A stretch of 64,000 bases of DNA from Thermogutta terrifontis (lineage in GTDB: Bacteria; Planctomycetota; Planctomycetia; Pirellulales; Thermoguttaceae): assembly GCF_002277955.1 (NCBI RefSeq), contig NZ_CP018477.1, positions 3,431,206 through 3,495,205 of the forward strand. The letters run 5' to 3'. Shown here in pieces: positions 48,201-55,853 of this stretch. Numbering within the stretch: the first letter of the stretch is position 1; each line of letters starts with the position of its first letter. The notes under the pieces were generated by a model. That model was not told the origin of the DNA, searched no databases, and was given only the letters and a program-made list of their open reading frames with translations. The position numbers and the translations under genes were made by a program.

Positions 48201-48344
48201 GGGGGGAGATTCCACGGTGGCGGCCTGGACTGGTGAAAGTGACGCGGTTGTGGCACCGAAAAGGAGAAGCAGATGCGGCAGGACAACCCATCCCGAGTTG
48301 CTGGTGCTCCAACTTGATACTCGGAAGTGCGCTCGAGCCAACAT
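45240..48344 (-). CDS. HzsA-related secreted di-haem protein
   Basis: 1,034 aa from ATG 48344, GGAGAG just upstream. A signal peptide (WVVLPHLLLLFGATTASLSPVQA) is followed by a ~220-residue beta region and a helical spacer. A beta-propeller-like middle part resembles the hydrazine-synthase alpha-subunit domain (FEFCDVSPDGTRVLFSFCA, QLTSDPYDDFGAKYLPDGQIVFVSTRRGG, ETHEWDPVPLFDGRILYTRWDYVDR). Two c-type haem sites occur near the C-terminus: CVGCHE at ~861 and CVACHN at ~912, with DWERLYTWMD closing. Proteins with this layout are widespread in planctomycetes that do not make hydrazine. A periplasmic redox role is likely, hydrazine synthesis is not implied. A long plus-strand frame over it is a shadow. 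Confidence 0.82.
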   Translation of the reverse strand: MLARAHFRVSSWSTSNSGWVVLPHLLLLFGATTASLSPVQAATVESPPTGLQVLKVCDQMGHSIPCSSATAFGFFVFAKDGQTQLAVMPSCGEFVGVLGPHEGLIIHLGWTAPVAASVAIENLGQASLEISAQAESVQERTSLASGNQREWKLTVTDDSVPIREKTLSVKNLSATASAVWKGRIRYEAGSSPTELLSLTPGDPQVTPPPVLPPLAPAIAAAMIEWDWRLQDELDHPQVSSSKYTAALNKIFDRGQYVIENYSQQGLRDAEWFQLVARWNELRERWHSLQTELGKADKSGDAAQETVHALWLEARRVKRQLSLRDPALRDRKIAFVKHVPSLFSHQLTQYTGNCARPGGGVNLLDFPGQSMACTDLTAGRLPQGSFEFCDVSPDGTRVLFSFCAAERAPVNREQALDRFFHLYEIALPHGTIRQLTSDPYDDFGAKYLPDGQIVFVSTRRGGFHRCGQGPCPVHTLALCDSDGRNVRVISFHETHEWDPVPLFDGRILYTRWDYVDRNAVFYQQLWTVRSNGEFVQAYYGNNTLNPVGIWEARPIPGTNAIIATAAAHHAMTAGSIIRIDIRHGQDGSRAITRLTPDALFPESEAPVPNRSGGRWFNPAGVDSVSALPSEQKRFPGHCYRTPYPLSETTFLAAYSYDGLIGEPDANQVNMFGLYWMDVFGNKELLYRDLNISSLWPVAFRPCPNAGEKQGQVASKAITAQPISTPTRPASFDVPLGKNLVSANSHTPEGGSLAEESGDEGIIFLANVYAAWPQLPRERITRLRIVQVLPKSTWHKNQPTLGVPNISPGKQVLGTVPVEADGSALFRVPARKPLSFQALDEHGRAVQIMRSITYVQPGEITSCVGCHEPRHLAPPAKAFPLALRRPPSQITPGPSGSRPFSYPLLVQPVLDRHCVACHNSTKAEGGIVLTGEPAGRYSASYNALARYVPYSDWAGKPGDFRVVNCEPTTKPDFFGARASRLTQLLLQGHHGVELSQEDWERLYTWMDCNVLFYGTFNLADQQRQQRGEAIAGPDLE

Positions 48345-48440
48345 AAGACGCTCTCCGCAACTGGTCCCGTCCCTGAATGAAAGGACGGAGGAATGCTGAC
48401 TATTAGAATAACAATTCGCGCTGGGATTGCAACGTGATTA

Positions 48441-48764
48441 ATGCCTGAGCATCCCCACTTTTCTGCTACTGATAAGCGGCAGCGACCTGAACAATGCCTT
48501 GGGCAAGTGCAAGCTTCAGCCCGGAAGGAAGTGGTTGTCACGTCCGCTTGCCCAACTTGGATGATCCACCCCAATTCACCGGGCACGACAAGCGTGCCCC
48601 TCCGAAACGATTTCTCGGAGGGACCTGCTTGTCAGGTCCGCTTACCGACCTTGGATGCTCCACCCCCAATTTACTCCCGTTCCGGCAGGGGCCAGTCATG
48701 AATCTCTCCTATAAACTTTGCGCTTGTGGCATCTCATGAGTTTTTGCAAGAATCGGGATGGCTC
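48441..48764 (-). repeat. Cluster of dispersed repeat modules (48.5 kb)
   Basis: Reverse-oriented GGGGATG module at about 48441-48462; full reverse-oriented triple-hairpin unit at 48581-48639; plus-oriented composite palindromic copy at 48685-48764. The unit is flanked by two further related 28-bp stretches (GTCCGCTTGCCCAACTTGGATG at 48542 and GTCCGCTTACCGACCTTGGATG at 48637). No gene is present between 48345 and 49049. Confidence 0.7.
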
Positions 48765-49049
48765 AGGTCAATCTTCGAAAACCTTGATCTTGCTCGGAGA
48801 GTAGAAAGATAAGGGGATAAATGGCACGTTTTGATGAAGTGCCGGCGGTTGCCGAGACAACAGACAAGCAGTTACACTTGATAAAACACGAAAAAGATAA
48901 ATGAAAGAATTGCCCGGCGAAGGCGTGGGGCTTTGCCAGGTGGTAGTCTTCGTCGGGTAGTCGATGGTTTGGCTACCGGAAAGTCTGTAATTCAAGAAGG
49001 ATCACCGTCCCGGAAATTTGTGGTACCTCCCGGCTGGAGGACGAACCGA

Positions 49050-50054
49050 ATGGCCGATGTCAGTGAGAAGGTTCCTGCCTCAGTCAAATCGCTGCAGGAA
49101 GTGTACGAGGTTATCGCGGTCGAAATGGCGGAGGTGAACCGACTCCTCAGGCAGGAACTGCAAGATTCCTCCCCTTTCATCGATGGGATGCTCAAACATG
49201 GGCTGCAACTGGGAGGAAAGCGACTTCGGCCGGCACTGGTGCTCCTTTCCGGTAAATTATGCGGAAAAGTCACGCAGGCGCATCTACTTCTCGCCACAGC
49301 ACTGGAACTCGTGCACACGGCGAGTCTGGTGCATGATGACGTCCTCGACGAGGCGCAGCTTCGCCGGCACATGGAAACGATGAATGCCCGCTGGGACAAT
49401 TCTGCCAGCGTGCTCATTGGTGATTATCTCCTGGCCCGAGCGCTCTGCCTTGCCAGCTCCCTGGACTCGGTCGTTGCCTGCCGGGAGATCGCCCAGGCCA
49501 GCCACCGGATGTGCCAGGGCGAGCTGCGGCAGATTGCTGCCTGCGGCCGATTCGACATGCCGGAGGAAGAATATCTGGAGATCATCACCGAAAAGACCGC
49601 GGCGCTCTGCCAGGCGTGCTGTCGGCTGGGAGCCTATTATGCGGAGGCCCCGCCGGCATTCATCGAAGACCTGGGTGCATTCGGACTTCTCGTGGGAGTC
49701 GCTTTTCAGATTATTGATGATATCCTCGACATTCTCGGCGATGAGGAAAAGACGGGGAAGTCTCTGGGGAGTGATTTGGCCAAGCAGAAGCCGACGCTTC
49801 CCATCATTCATATGTTGAGGCACCTTCCCGAGCCTTCTCGCGAACGAATGATCAATCTCCTGCGGGAGCAGCCACCGGGCTTTCGCCAGGAGGTGAGACG
49901 CGTGATGTTGGAAACGGGCTCAATTGAGTATGCCCGGGAGAAGGCGGCGATGTTCATCGGTGACGCCGTCGAGCGGCTGGCCGATTTGCCCGTCAGTCCC
50001 GCGTCGGAGTCCCTCCGCCAACTTGCCGCCTTCGTCATCGCACGTGACCGGTAA
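49050..50054 (+). CDS. Polyprenyl synthetase (trans-isoprenyl diphosphate synthase)
   Basis: 334 aa from ATG 49050, fixed by GGAGGA upstream; a longer frame from 48933 lacks a ribosome site. First aspartate-rich motif LVHDDVLDEAQLRR (~95-108) and second motif IIDDILDILGDEEKTGKSLGSDLAKQKPTLPII (~220) are intact, with GGKRLRPALVLL for substrate binding. Such enzymes extend FPP/GGPP with isopentenyl diphosphate, usually for the menaquinone or ubiquinone side chain. Chain length cannot be read reliably by eye; the residues before the first Asp motif (ALELVHTASL, small side chains) favour a long-chain product. No quinone genes are adjacent. Confidence 0.92.
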   Translation: MADVSEKVPASVKSLQEVYEVIAVEMAEVNRLLRQELQDSSPFIDGMLKHGLQLGGKRLRPALVLLSGKLCGKVTQAHLLLATALELVHTASLVHDDVLDEAQLRRHMETMNARWDNSASVLIGDYLLARALCLASSLDSVVACREIAQASHRMCQGELRQIAACGRFDMPEEEYLEIITEKTAALCQACCRLGAYYAEAPPAFIEDLGAFGLLVGVAFQIIDDILDILGDEEKTGKSLGSDLAKQKPTLPIIHMLRHLPEPSRERMINLLREQPPGFRQEVRRVMLETGSIEYAREKAAMFIGDAVERLADLPVSPASESLRQLAAFVIARDR

Positions 50055-50310
50055 ACGCCGTGTCCGCTTTCGGGGGCCTCATTATCGGAAGGAGTTACCT
50101 GCCAGGCCCGCTTCTTACCGATGGACGATGGATTTTCGTTTGCTCGGGCGAAAAAAGCGTGTGGCGCCGGGAGCGTTTTGTCGGACGCGGGGCGAAACCC
50201 AAACGGAAGCGCCTGTTTTCTCGCTCCCCGTGCTTGGTGGCCCACCCATTTGGCCGTACAATCAACAAGGAACACGACGGCAAACGAATGCCGGTCGATT
50301 CATAGCACCC

Positions 50311-50392
50311 GCGGACGTGGTGGAACTGGCAGACACGCAGGACTTAGGATCCTGTCCCGCAAGGGGTGAGGGTTCGACTCCCTCCGTCCGCA
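50311..50392 (+). tRNA. tRNA-Leu (TAG)
   Basis: Acceptor GCGGACG (50311-50317) pairs with CGTCCGC (50385-50391), discriminator A at 50392. Anticodon stem CAGGA/TCCTG encloses CTTAGGA with TAG at 50345-50347. A long class II variable arm (CCCGCAAGGGG) and T arm GAGGG-TTCGACT-CCCTC complete it. CCA is not encoded. Reads CTA and related Leu codons. Confidence 0.95.
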
Positions 50393-50419
50393 TTGATGGG
50401 GATAACACATTCTCAATAA

Positions 50420-50449
50420 AAAACCGCCCACAATCGGGGCGGTTTTCTG
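50420..50449. terminator. Bidirectional Rho-independent terminator
   Basis: AAAACCGCCC (50420-50429), loop ACAATCG, GGGCGGTTTT (50437-50446). The stem carries an A-run on one side and a T-run on the other, so it can end both tRNA-Leu from the left and the trigger-factor gene from the right. Confidence 0.85.
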
Positions 50450-50476
50450 ATCTGAAGTTCCGGGGAAACGTCCCTC

Positions 50477-51997
50477 TCAACCTGTGGATTCTTCTTCTCG
50501 TTCCGGAACCTGGCGGACCACTTCCATGTCCAGGGCGGTTTCCTCGGAAGGTTCTTCCACCGGAAGCGGCATTTGGACGTCGGTCACTTCGGCTTCGCTG
50601 ACGATTCTGTCGATCACCTTGCGCTCGACAATCGCATTGCGGAGCACGTCCCAGGCATTTTCCTGCTCGTATTCGGCGCGGACCTGCCGCGGCGACCGCA
50701 TAGTCATTCGGGCGATTCGCTGGATTTCCTCTTCAATATCCTGTTCGGAGGCTTCGATTTTCTCTTCTTCAGCCAGCCGCTCGAGGAGGAAGTGTTCCCG
50801 AAGTAGCCGAACGACGACCTCTCGAGCTTCTCGAGCGATGAGGTTCAACTCCCGGCGGATCTCCTCGGCTGTATAACCTGAGCGGGTTAACTCCACAGCC
50901 CGACGCCGAATCTCCCGCTCGGTCTGTTTGCGAACCAGGTCTTCCGGAAGGTCGAACGGAACCACGTCAAGGAGTTGATCCAGGATTTGCTTCCGCAAAT
51001 CTTCGTAGACTCTCAATTCCATGCGGGCACGGAGCTGGTCTTCGAAGGACTTGCGGAACAAATCGGGAGAATCGTACCCCGCAACGCGTGCGATTTCTTC
51101 AATGCTCTGTGCGGTCTGTGGTCGCAGGACCTTGTGAACCTTAAAGTGCGCCTGGACGGTCTTTCCGGCCAGATTGGGATCGGCGCAACTCTCCGCCACT
51201 TCCACATCGCAAAACCGGGATTCCCCCTGGCGGACGCCGACCATTTTTTCGCCGAAATCGCGGATGATCCCGTCGAGAAATGTGAGCGTGGGACGAATCT
51301 GTATGCGTTCATCATCCGCTGAGTTAAGCACCCGCCCCTCATGCCGCAGTGTGATTTCGCATTCGATGTAGTCGCCCATCTCGGCTGGCCCGTTCACCTC
51401 GGCAAGATCGGTGAACTTTTGCACGAGCTGCTGCATTGCGCGATCAACATATTCAGGTGTAAGCTCGAACACCTTGCGCTGGAGCTTGAGACCACGCCAC
51501 TGCGGGAGCTGAAATTCGGGCCGGACCTCCACGGTGAATTCGAATGCAAAATCGCCTTCCTCCGGCAGTTCGACATCGTCGGGATCGAGGTCGGGATCAC
51601 CGATCGGGGCGAGTTTCGCCTCTTCGATGAGCGACCAGAAGGAATCCAGCATCAGCCGGGATTTGACCGGCTCCTCGAGTTCACTGCGGAAACGTTTTTC
51701 CAAAAGTCGGCGAGGCGCACGACCAGGACGAAAACCGGGGACAGTCGCCTCGTTTCGAATTTTGTCCAACTCTTCCGCGAAGTAACGATCGACTTCTTCC
51801 CGCGGAATGGTCACGATGATCCGGCGTTTGCATGCCCCGACCGATTCCACGTCGTACTCGAACTTAAGCTTCGGCTTCGCCTCTTCCTGAACTGCCGTCC
51901 CAAGAGATTCCTGTGGATTCTCGCCACCGGAGCCGGCATCCGTTTGAGGCGGATTCGCACTTAACGCATCATGTTCGGGAATGTCGGAAGCAACCAT
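50477..51997 (-). CDS. tig: Trigger factor, ribosome-associated chaperone
   Basis: 506 aa from ATG 51997. A TTG at 52144 would add 49 polar, low-complexity residues reaching almost to the tRNA-Gly 3' end, so the shorter form is preferred but not certain. Ribosome-binding signature: VPGFRPGRAPRRLLEKRF (the GFRxGxxP loop). The middle PPIase-like domain holds GDYIECEI, LTFLDGIIRDFGEKMVGVRQGESR and VQAHFKVHKVLR. The C-terminal arm is a long helical part (LVRKQTEREIRRRAVEL..., EQDIEEEIQRIA) with a Glu-rich tail. It is longer than the ~430-aa E. coli protein through an acidic N-terminal extension and tail. Probably co-transcribed behind tRNA-Gly. Confidence 0.93.
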   Translation of the reverse strand: MVASDIPEHDALSANPPQTDAGSGGENPQESLGTAVQEEAKPKLKFEYDVESVGACKRRIIVTIPREEVDRYFAEELDKIRNEATVPGFRPGRAPRRLLEKRFRSELEEPVKSRLMLDSFWSLIEEAKLAPIGDPDLDPDDVELPEEGDFAFEFTVEVRPEFQLPQWRGLKLQRKVFELTPEYVDRAMQQLVQKFTDLAEVNGPAEMGDYIECEITLRHEGRVLNSADDERIQIRPTLTFLDGIIRDFGEKMVGVRQGESRFCDVEVAESCADPNLAGKTVQAHFKVHKVLRPQTAQSIEEIARVAGYDSPDLFRKSFEDQLRARMELRVYEDLRKQILDQLLDVVPFDLPEDLVRKQTEREIRRRAVELTRSGYTAEEIRRELNLIAREAREVVVRLLREHFLLERLAEEEKIEASEQDIEEEIQRIARMTMRSPRQVRAEYEQENAWDVLRNAIVERKVIDRIVSEAEVTDVQMPLPVEEPSEETALDMEVVRQVPEREEESTG

Positions 51998-52163
51998 GCC
52001 TGAATCCGTTTCGGACGAAGATGTTACGGGTGGAGACAGATGCGGATCAGAGTGCCCAATCCGGTCGTCAGACTCTTTCCGAGGCGTTCGAATTGCTACC
52101 AGACGGTGGAAATGCTTGCCTGCGCCGCTTTCTGGGGCACTCAACCTTCACCTAATAAAAAAG

Positions 52164-52236
52164 AGCGGGTGATGGGACTCGAACCCACGACAACGACGTT
52201 GGCAACGTCGTGCTCTACCACCTGAGCTACACCCGC
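52164..52236 (-). tRNA. tRNA-Gly (GCC)
   Basis: In tRNA sense, acceptor GCGGGTG pairs with CACCCGC. The D arm is GCTC-AGGTGGTA-GAGC. Anticodon stem CGACG/CGTCG encloses TTGCCAA with anticodon GCC (complement at 52201-52203). T arm GTGGG-TTCGAGT-CCCAT. A T-rich stretch follows its 3' end before the trigger-factor reading frame. Confidence 0.95.
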
Positions 52237-52488
52237 GTTCTTTATTCCGGCGTTTGATTCACCTCTCCAAATGGCATTATAGGGGCCACTCCGGTCGTTG
52301 CAAGAGGGTCCCTGCCGGAGTCAGCCCCACATTGCCCCCGGCCGCCGGAAGGGCCCCGGACCTCGCCGAGACCCTCCGCGGGAGTTGAAATCCGCTCACC
52401 GCGGCCGGCCTGTCAGGTCCACATTGCGACCTGGGCAATCGAACTCCCGCACCGGGCTCTATCTGCTAAGTTCAATTCCCATATCAAC

Positions 52489-52570
52489 GTAGGGGCAATT
52501 CGTGAATCGTCCCTACCACGGGTTATGCCTGTAAGCTCCGCCGGGTCCTTCCAAAAAGTGGGGATGAGTC
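52489..52570 (+). repeat. Dispersed composite palindromic repeat (copy 52.5 kb)
   Basis: GTAGGGGCAATTCGTGAATCGTCCCTAC, then CACGGGTTATGC, GTAAGCTCC and CAAAAAGTGGGGATGAGTC, the same block order as the 27.9-, 41.7- and 48.7-kb copies. A related GCCTGTCAGGTCC fragment sits upstream near 52408-52420. The 570-bp gap 52237-52809 contains no gene. Confidence 0.7.
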
Positions 52571-52809
52571 GGGGGCCTTGTGTCCGGCTGCCGGCGGGTG
52601 GAGACTTCGCACGCGGCCCTGGCATCCAATGAACCCCACTCTTCGCCCAATTTGTTGCCACCTGGAAGGTTCAAGGCTAACATAGATGCTTGGAGGCATC
52701 GAATTATGTCGCCAAAAGTGGGGCCACTTAAAGGGGGAATTCGAGGCCATCACGGGGTGGTATCGTTCGCGTGGGGCCCGTCGCCCTTGTTGGGAACAGA
52801 GGAAGAGGT

Positions 52810-54279
52810 ATGCCGGAAATGAATGCTGAAACGCTAGCTGAGCGGGCACACGACGTGGGGCTGATCACGGACTGGGATTTGCGTCAGATCTGGTCCGAGC
52901 TCGGGCGAAAAAGCGTCAGTCTCGACGAGTTGATTCAGTTCCTGGTCCGGCGCGAGTATCTCACCAACTATCAGGTTGACAAGCTCCTCAATGGAGAGCG
53001 AGACGGCTTCTTTTACGGGCCGTACAAGGTCCTTTATCTGGTTGGGGCTGGGACCTTCGCCCGAGTGTTTCGCGCGGTCCATAAAGATGACAAGACCAAC
53101 GTCGTGGCACTCAAGGTGCTTCGTCGACGCTACAGTGACAATCCCCAGTGTTATCAGCAGTTCATCCGCGAGGGACGCTTGGGAATGGCTCTCAAGCATC
53201 CCAACATCGTACCCGTCTATGAGGTGTGCTCATACGATCACACGCATTTTCTGGTCATGGAATTTGTCGAAGGACAGAATCTCCGGGAGTTCGTGAAGGT
53301 CCGCAAGAAGCTCGATCCCATTGTCGCCACCCGAATTATGGTGGACATCATGTCGGGGCTGGATTATGCCTTCCGGCAGGGGACCACGCATCGGGACCTC
53401 AAATTGAGCAACGTGCTCATCAGCAGCGACGGGACGGCCAAGCTGGTGGATTTCGGTCTTGCGGCTGTTGACGAGTATCTCGAAGCCGCTTTGCCAGAAG
53501 TGCCCGCCAATGCCAGGGCCATCGATTACGCAGCTCTTGAGAAGGCCACCGGTGTGCCGCGGAACGACCCCCGCAGCGACATTTACTTTGCCGGCTGCAT
53601 GTACTACCACATGTTGACCGGGGATCCACCCCTTTCAGAAACAAAGGACCGAATGAAGCGGCTGAGCCGATCCCGATTCTTCGAGGTGGTACCCATTCAG
53701 GAGCGTGATCCCACGGTTCCCAAAATTGTGGCCGGGATCATTAACAAGGCCATGGCTCTGGATGCCTCAGCACGCTATCAGACGCCGGCCGACATGTTGT
53801 TCGATCTCAAACTGGCGGCGAAGCGACTGGCCCAGGGCGATACCGATGTGGACCTTGTGACGGCCAAGAAGCCGAATGACGACAAGGCGCATGCCACAGT
53901 CCTCGTGGTGGAGCCAAACGTCGAGATGCAGAACGTACTGCGGGAAGGTCTGAAGAAGCTAGGATATCGGGTGCTCATCATCTCCAATCCGCAGCGAGCC
54001 CTGGACCGGATTAAAGAGGAAAATGACCAGATTGATTGCGTTATCATTAACGCGACAGAGTTAGGAGAAGCGGCGGTGACCGCTTTTAATCAAATAGGGG
54101 ACGATCCCCGGACTCATCTCATCCCTGCCGTGCTGCTCCTCGACGAACCCCAGCGCGACATGCTGGCCATGACGAATCGCGCCGACCACCGCCGCGTGGT
54201 TTCGCTTCCCATCACGATGAAGCAACTCCGAGCCGTAGTTTCGGAGTTGGTGGACAGACAGCGCGATTTGGCCAAATAG
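52810..54279 (+). CDS. Ser/Thr protein kinase fused to a degenerate response-regulator receiver
   Basis: 489 aa from ATG 52810 behind GAGGAAGAGG; ATG 52819 is an alternative. The first ~70 residues are a helical module (LITDWDLRQIWSELGRKSVSLDELIQFLVRREYLTNYQVDKLLNG) seen ahead of many planctomycete kinases. The kinase domain is intact in core residues: VGAGTFARVFRA, VALKVLRRR, HRDLKLSNVLI (Asp near 195), LVDFGLAAV, RNDPRSDIYFAGCMYYHMLTGDPPL; the usual APE is replaced by DYAALEKATGVP. Residues ~365-485 are receiver-like (TVLVVEPNVEMQNVLREGLKKLGYRVLIIS), but the phospho-acceptor strand reads CVIINATEL, with Asn for Asp. No TM is seen, so it is probably soluble. Confidence 0.88.
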   Translation: MPEMNAETLAERAHDVGLITDWDLRQIWSELGRKSVSLDELIQFLVRREYLTNYQVDKLLNGERDGFFYGPYKVLYLVGAGTFARVFRAVHKDDKTNVVALKVLRRRYSDNPQCYQQFIREGRLGMALKHPNIVPVYEVCSYDHTHFLVMEFVEGQNLREFVKVRKKLDPIVATRIMVDIMSGLDYAFRQGTTHRDLKLSNVLISSDGTAKLVDFGLAAVDEYLEAALPEVPANARAIDYAALEKATGVPRNDPRSDIYFAGCMYYHMLTGDPPLSETKDRMKRLSRSRFFEVVPIQERDPTVPKIVAGIINKAMALDASARYQTPADMLFDLKLAAKRLAQGDTDVDLVTAKKPNDDKAHATVLVVEPNVEMQNVLREGLKKLGYRVLIISNPQRALDRIKEENDQIDCVIINATELGEAAVTAFNQIGDDPRTHLIPAVLLLDEPQRDMLAMTNRADHRRVVSLPITMKQLRAVVSELVDRQRDLAK

Positions 54280-54390
54280 GGATCATTTCTCGGTTCAAGA
54301 CAACGGGGATTGGGGCTTCGGTAAACTGGTACTCCGTTCTGAGGTGTTCGGATAGTAAGAGGCGTTAGTTCGACGGGTTATTTTGGCAAA

Positions 54391-54414
54391 GAAAAACCCG
54401 GCAGTGTGCCGGGT
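54391..54414 (-). terminator. Rho-independent terminator for the basic-protein gene
   Basis: On the minus strand ACCCGGCA-CAC-TGCCGGGT is followed by TTTTCTTT. It lies 30 bp past the stop codon of the gene that ends at 54444. Confidence 0.8.
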
Positions 54415-54443
54415 ACCGCGTTCAACGTTTCGGGAGTGTTCGC

Positions 54444-55238
54444 TCACGTCGGTTGATTCTCAGTCGGTGCAGGCGAAGAAATTCCGTCAGCACAGCCGTG
54501 AATGCCGGTGGATAGCTTTTCTGGAGATTCTGGGGACGTTGCCGTCTGCGGTTCGGTTGTGACGGTGCTTGCGCCATTTTTATCGAGAGAAGTTCCCACG
54601 GGCGACTCCGGAGGATCGTCCTCTGCTGGCGAGGACGGACCGTCTTCTTTCAGGCTGTCCTGAGAAACATCAGGTTGGGCGGGTGGTTGCGGACGCTTTT
54701 CATACCCCAGCTTTTTGAGGACCTCGAGGATTTCGCTGCACGTGGGAAACATCCTCCCGCTTGCCCGCTTGTATTCGTCGAGGGCCCTCATAAATTCGAT
54801 TTCTTCCGGAGTGTAATCTCGCTCACAGGTGGTGGGGTCGATCTGTCGCCTGCGGGGAACCTTGGCACGACGTTCCAGCTGTCGACGCTCCACAGGAACA
54901 GGGATGTTCTGCTGACGGCGGTCCGTGCCGCTCCGGCGATCGGGCAATCGCCGCCGATCGATGGTCACGATCGTTGGATCGTTGAGAGATTGATCGGAGG
55001 TTGTTTCGGGATGTGCCGTCACCGCCTGGCTTTTTGCGGCTGAACTGACCGCGGCGGCTGGTTCTTCGGCAGGAACGTGCGGTTCCTCGGAGCTGTGACT
55101 GGGTTTTCGCGTCTTGGAGTGAGAGATGGATTCGGACGTCGAACGTGTCTTATTAGAGGTACTTCGTTTGACAGCTTGCTTTTTTTTCCCAACTGCTTTT
55201 CGCGGTTTCGAATCCTTCGACTGTTTCGTCTTGACCAC
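54444..55238 (-). CDS. Protein with basic N-terminus and small conserved helical domain
   Basis: 264 aa from GTG 55238, fixed by a strong AAGGAGGT 7 bases upstream; upstream ATG codons at 55271 and 55283 lack such a site. The first ~50 residues are Lys/Ser/Thr-rich ([24 protein letters not shown]), suggesting contact with nucleic acid. A middle Arg-rich strip ([15 protein letters not shown]..., [16 protein letters not shown]) leads to a compact helical block [45 protein letters not shown]. This last block is, from memory, recurrent in planctomycete proteins of unknown function. The tail is acidic and Pro/Ser-rich. No function assigned. A terminator follows the gene. Confidence 0.7.
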   Translation of the reverse strand: MVKTKQSKDSKPRKAVGKKKQAVKRSTSNKTRSTSESISHSKTRKPSHSSEEPHVPAEEPAAAVSSAAKSQAVTAHPETTSDQSLNDPTIVTIDRRRLPDRRSGTDRRQQNIPVPVERRQLERRAKVPRRRQIDPTTCERDYTPEEIEFMRALDEYKRASGRMFPTCSEILEVLKKLGYEKRPQPPAQPDVSQDSLKEDGPSSPAEDDPPESPVGTSLDKNGASTVTTEPQTATSPESPEKLSTGIHGCADGISSPAPTENQPT

Positions 55239-55775
55239 TGTTGTGACCTCCTTAACTCTGCTTCCTCGCATGGACGGGATCAAGTTGTGGCAGGACGGTT
55301 AACAATAAAAGGTGTGCAAACTCCTGACTTCAACACGGCGTCCTCGGTGGTGTTTGCTGCAGGAGCACGGAACGCGTCGGTCAGGAGGGTTGTTGCTAAC
55401 TGCGGAGTCGGGCCGGGTAAGGGGAACACAGGGCACGCCCGGCCGGGAGGACCGTATTTGGCAAAAAAAACTGGCGGACGTAAAGGCAGTCGCCGCGAGG
55501 TGATGCTCTACTGCGGCTGCTGCCGGCTAGGGGGTTTGGCAAAGTTTTCCGCCAAGGAAATATAACACACGCACGTTGAGTGTGCGGGACAGGGAAAAGC
55601 TATCGGCAGGTTTTCCGGTCCACTGGATGCTGAAAAAGTCTGCCAGGTTTGAAAAGTCCTCACCACTGGCACAACTGGAATGGTCGGGATCGCCGGTTGG
55701 GAAAAATTCACCCCGCAAGCTTATTGTTTCGGGGCCACGTAAAACAGCCTTCACCGACGGCGAATCGATAGCCGC
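55239..55775. other. Intergenic, about 540 bp
   Basis: Promoter side of the basic-protein gene. Open frames here have no family features. No hairpin repeats of the dispersed family were noticed. Confidence 0.4.
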
Positions 55776-55813
55776 GAACAAAGAAGGGCGGCAATCCTAA
55801 CGATTACCGCCCT
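55776..55813 (-). terminator. Rho-independent terminator after the lipoprotein gene
   Basis: On the minus strand AGGGCGGTAAT-cgttagg-ATTGCCGCCCT (one G:T/C:A-type mismatch) is followed by TCTTTGTTC. It lies about 40 bp past the stop at 55854. Confidence 0.75.
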
Positions 55814-55853
55814 GCGCTTAATCGCTGCGATGGTGAGCGTTCGCGTTTTTAAC

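Noticed and set aside
46599-48236. 545-codon plus-strand open frame
   Set aside because: It lies wholly antisense to the HzsA-related gene, has no ribosome site or family motif, and its length follows from the GC-rich codon pattern of the opposite strand.
45240-48344. Hydrazine synthase alpha subunit (anammox)
   Set aside because: No beta/gamma partner or other anammox gene is visible and such relatives are common in other planctomycetes; called HzsA-related only.
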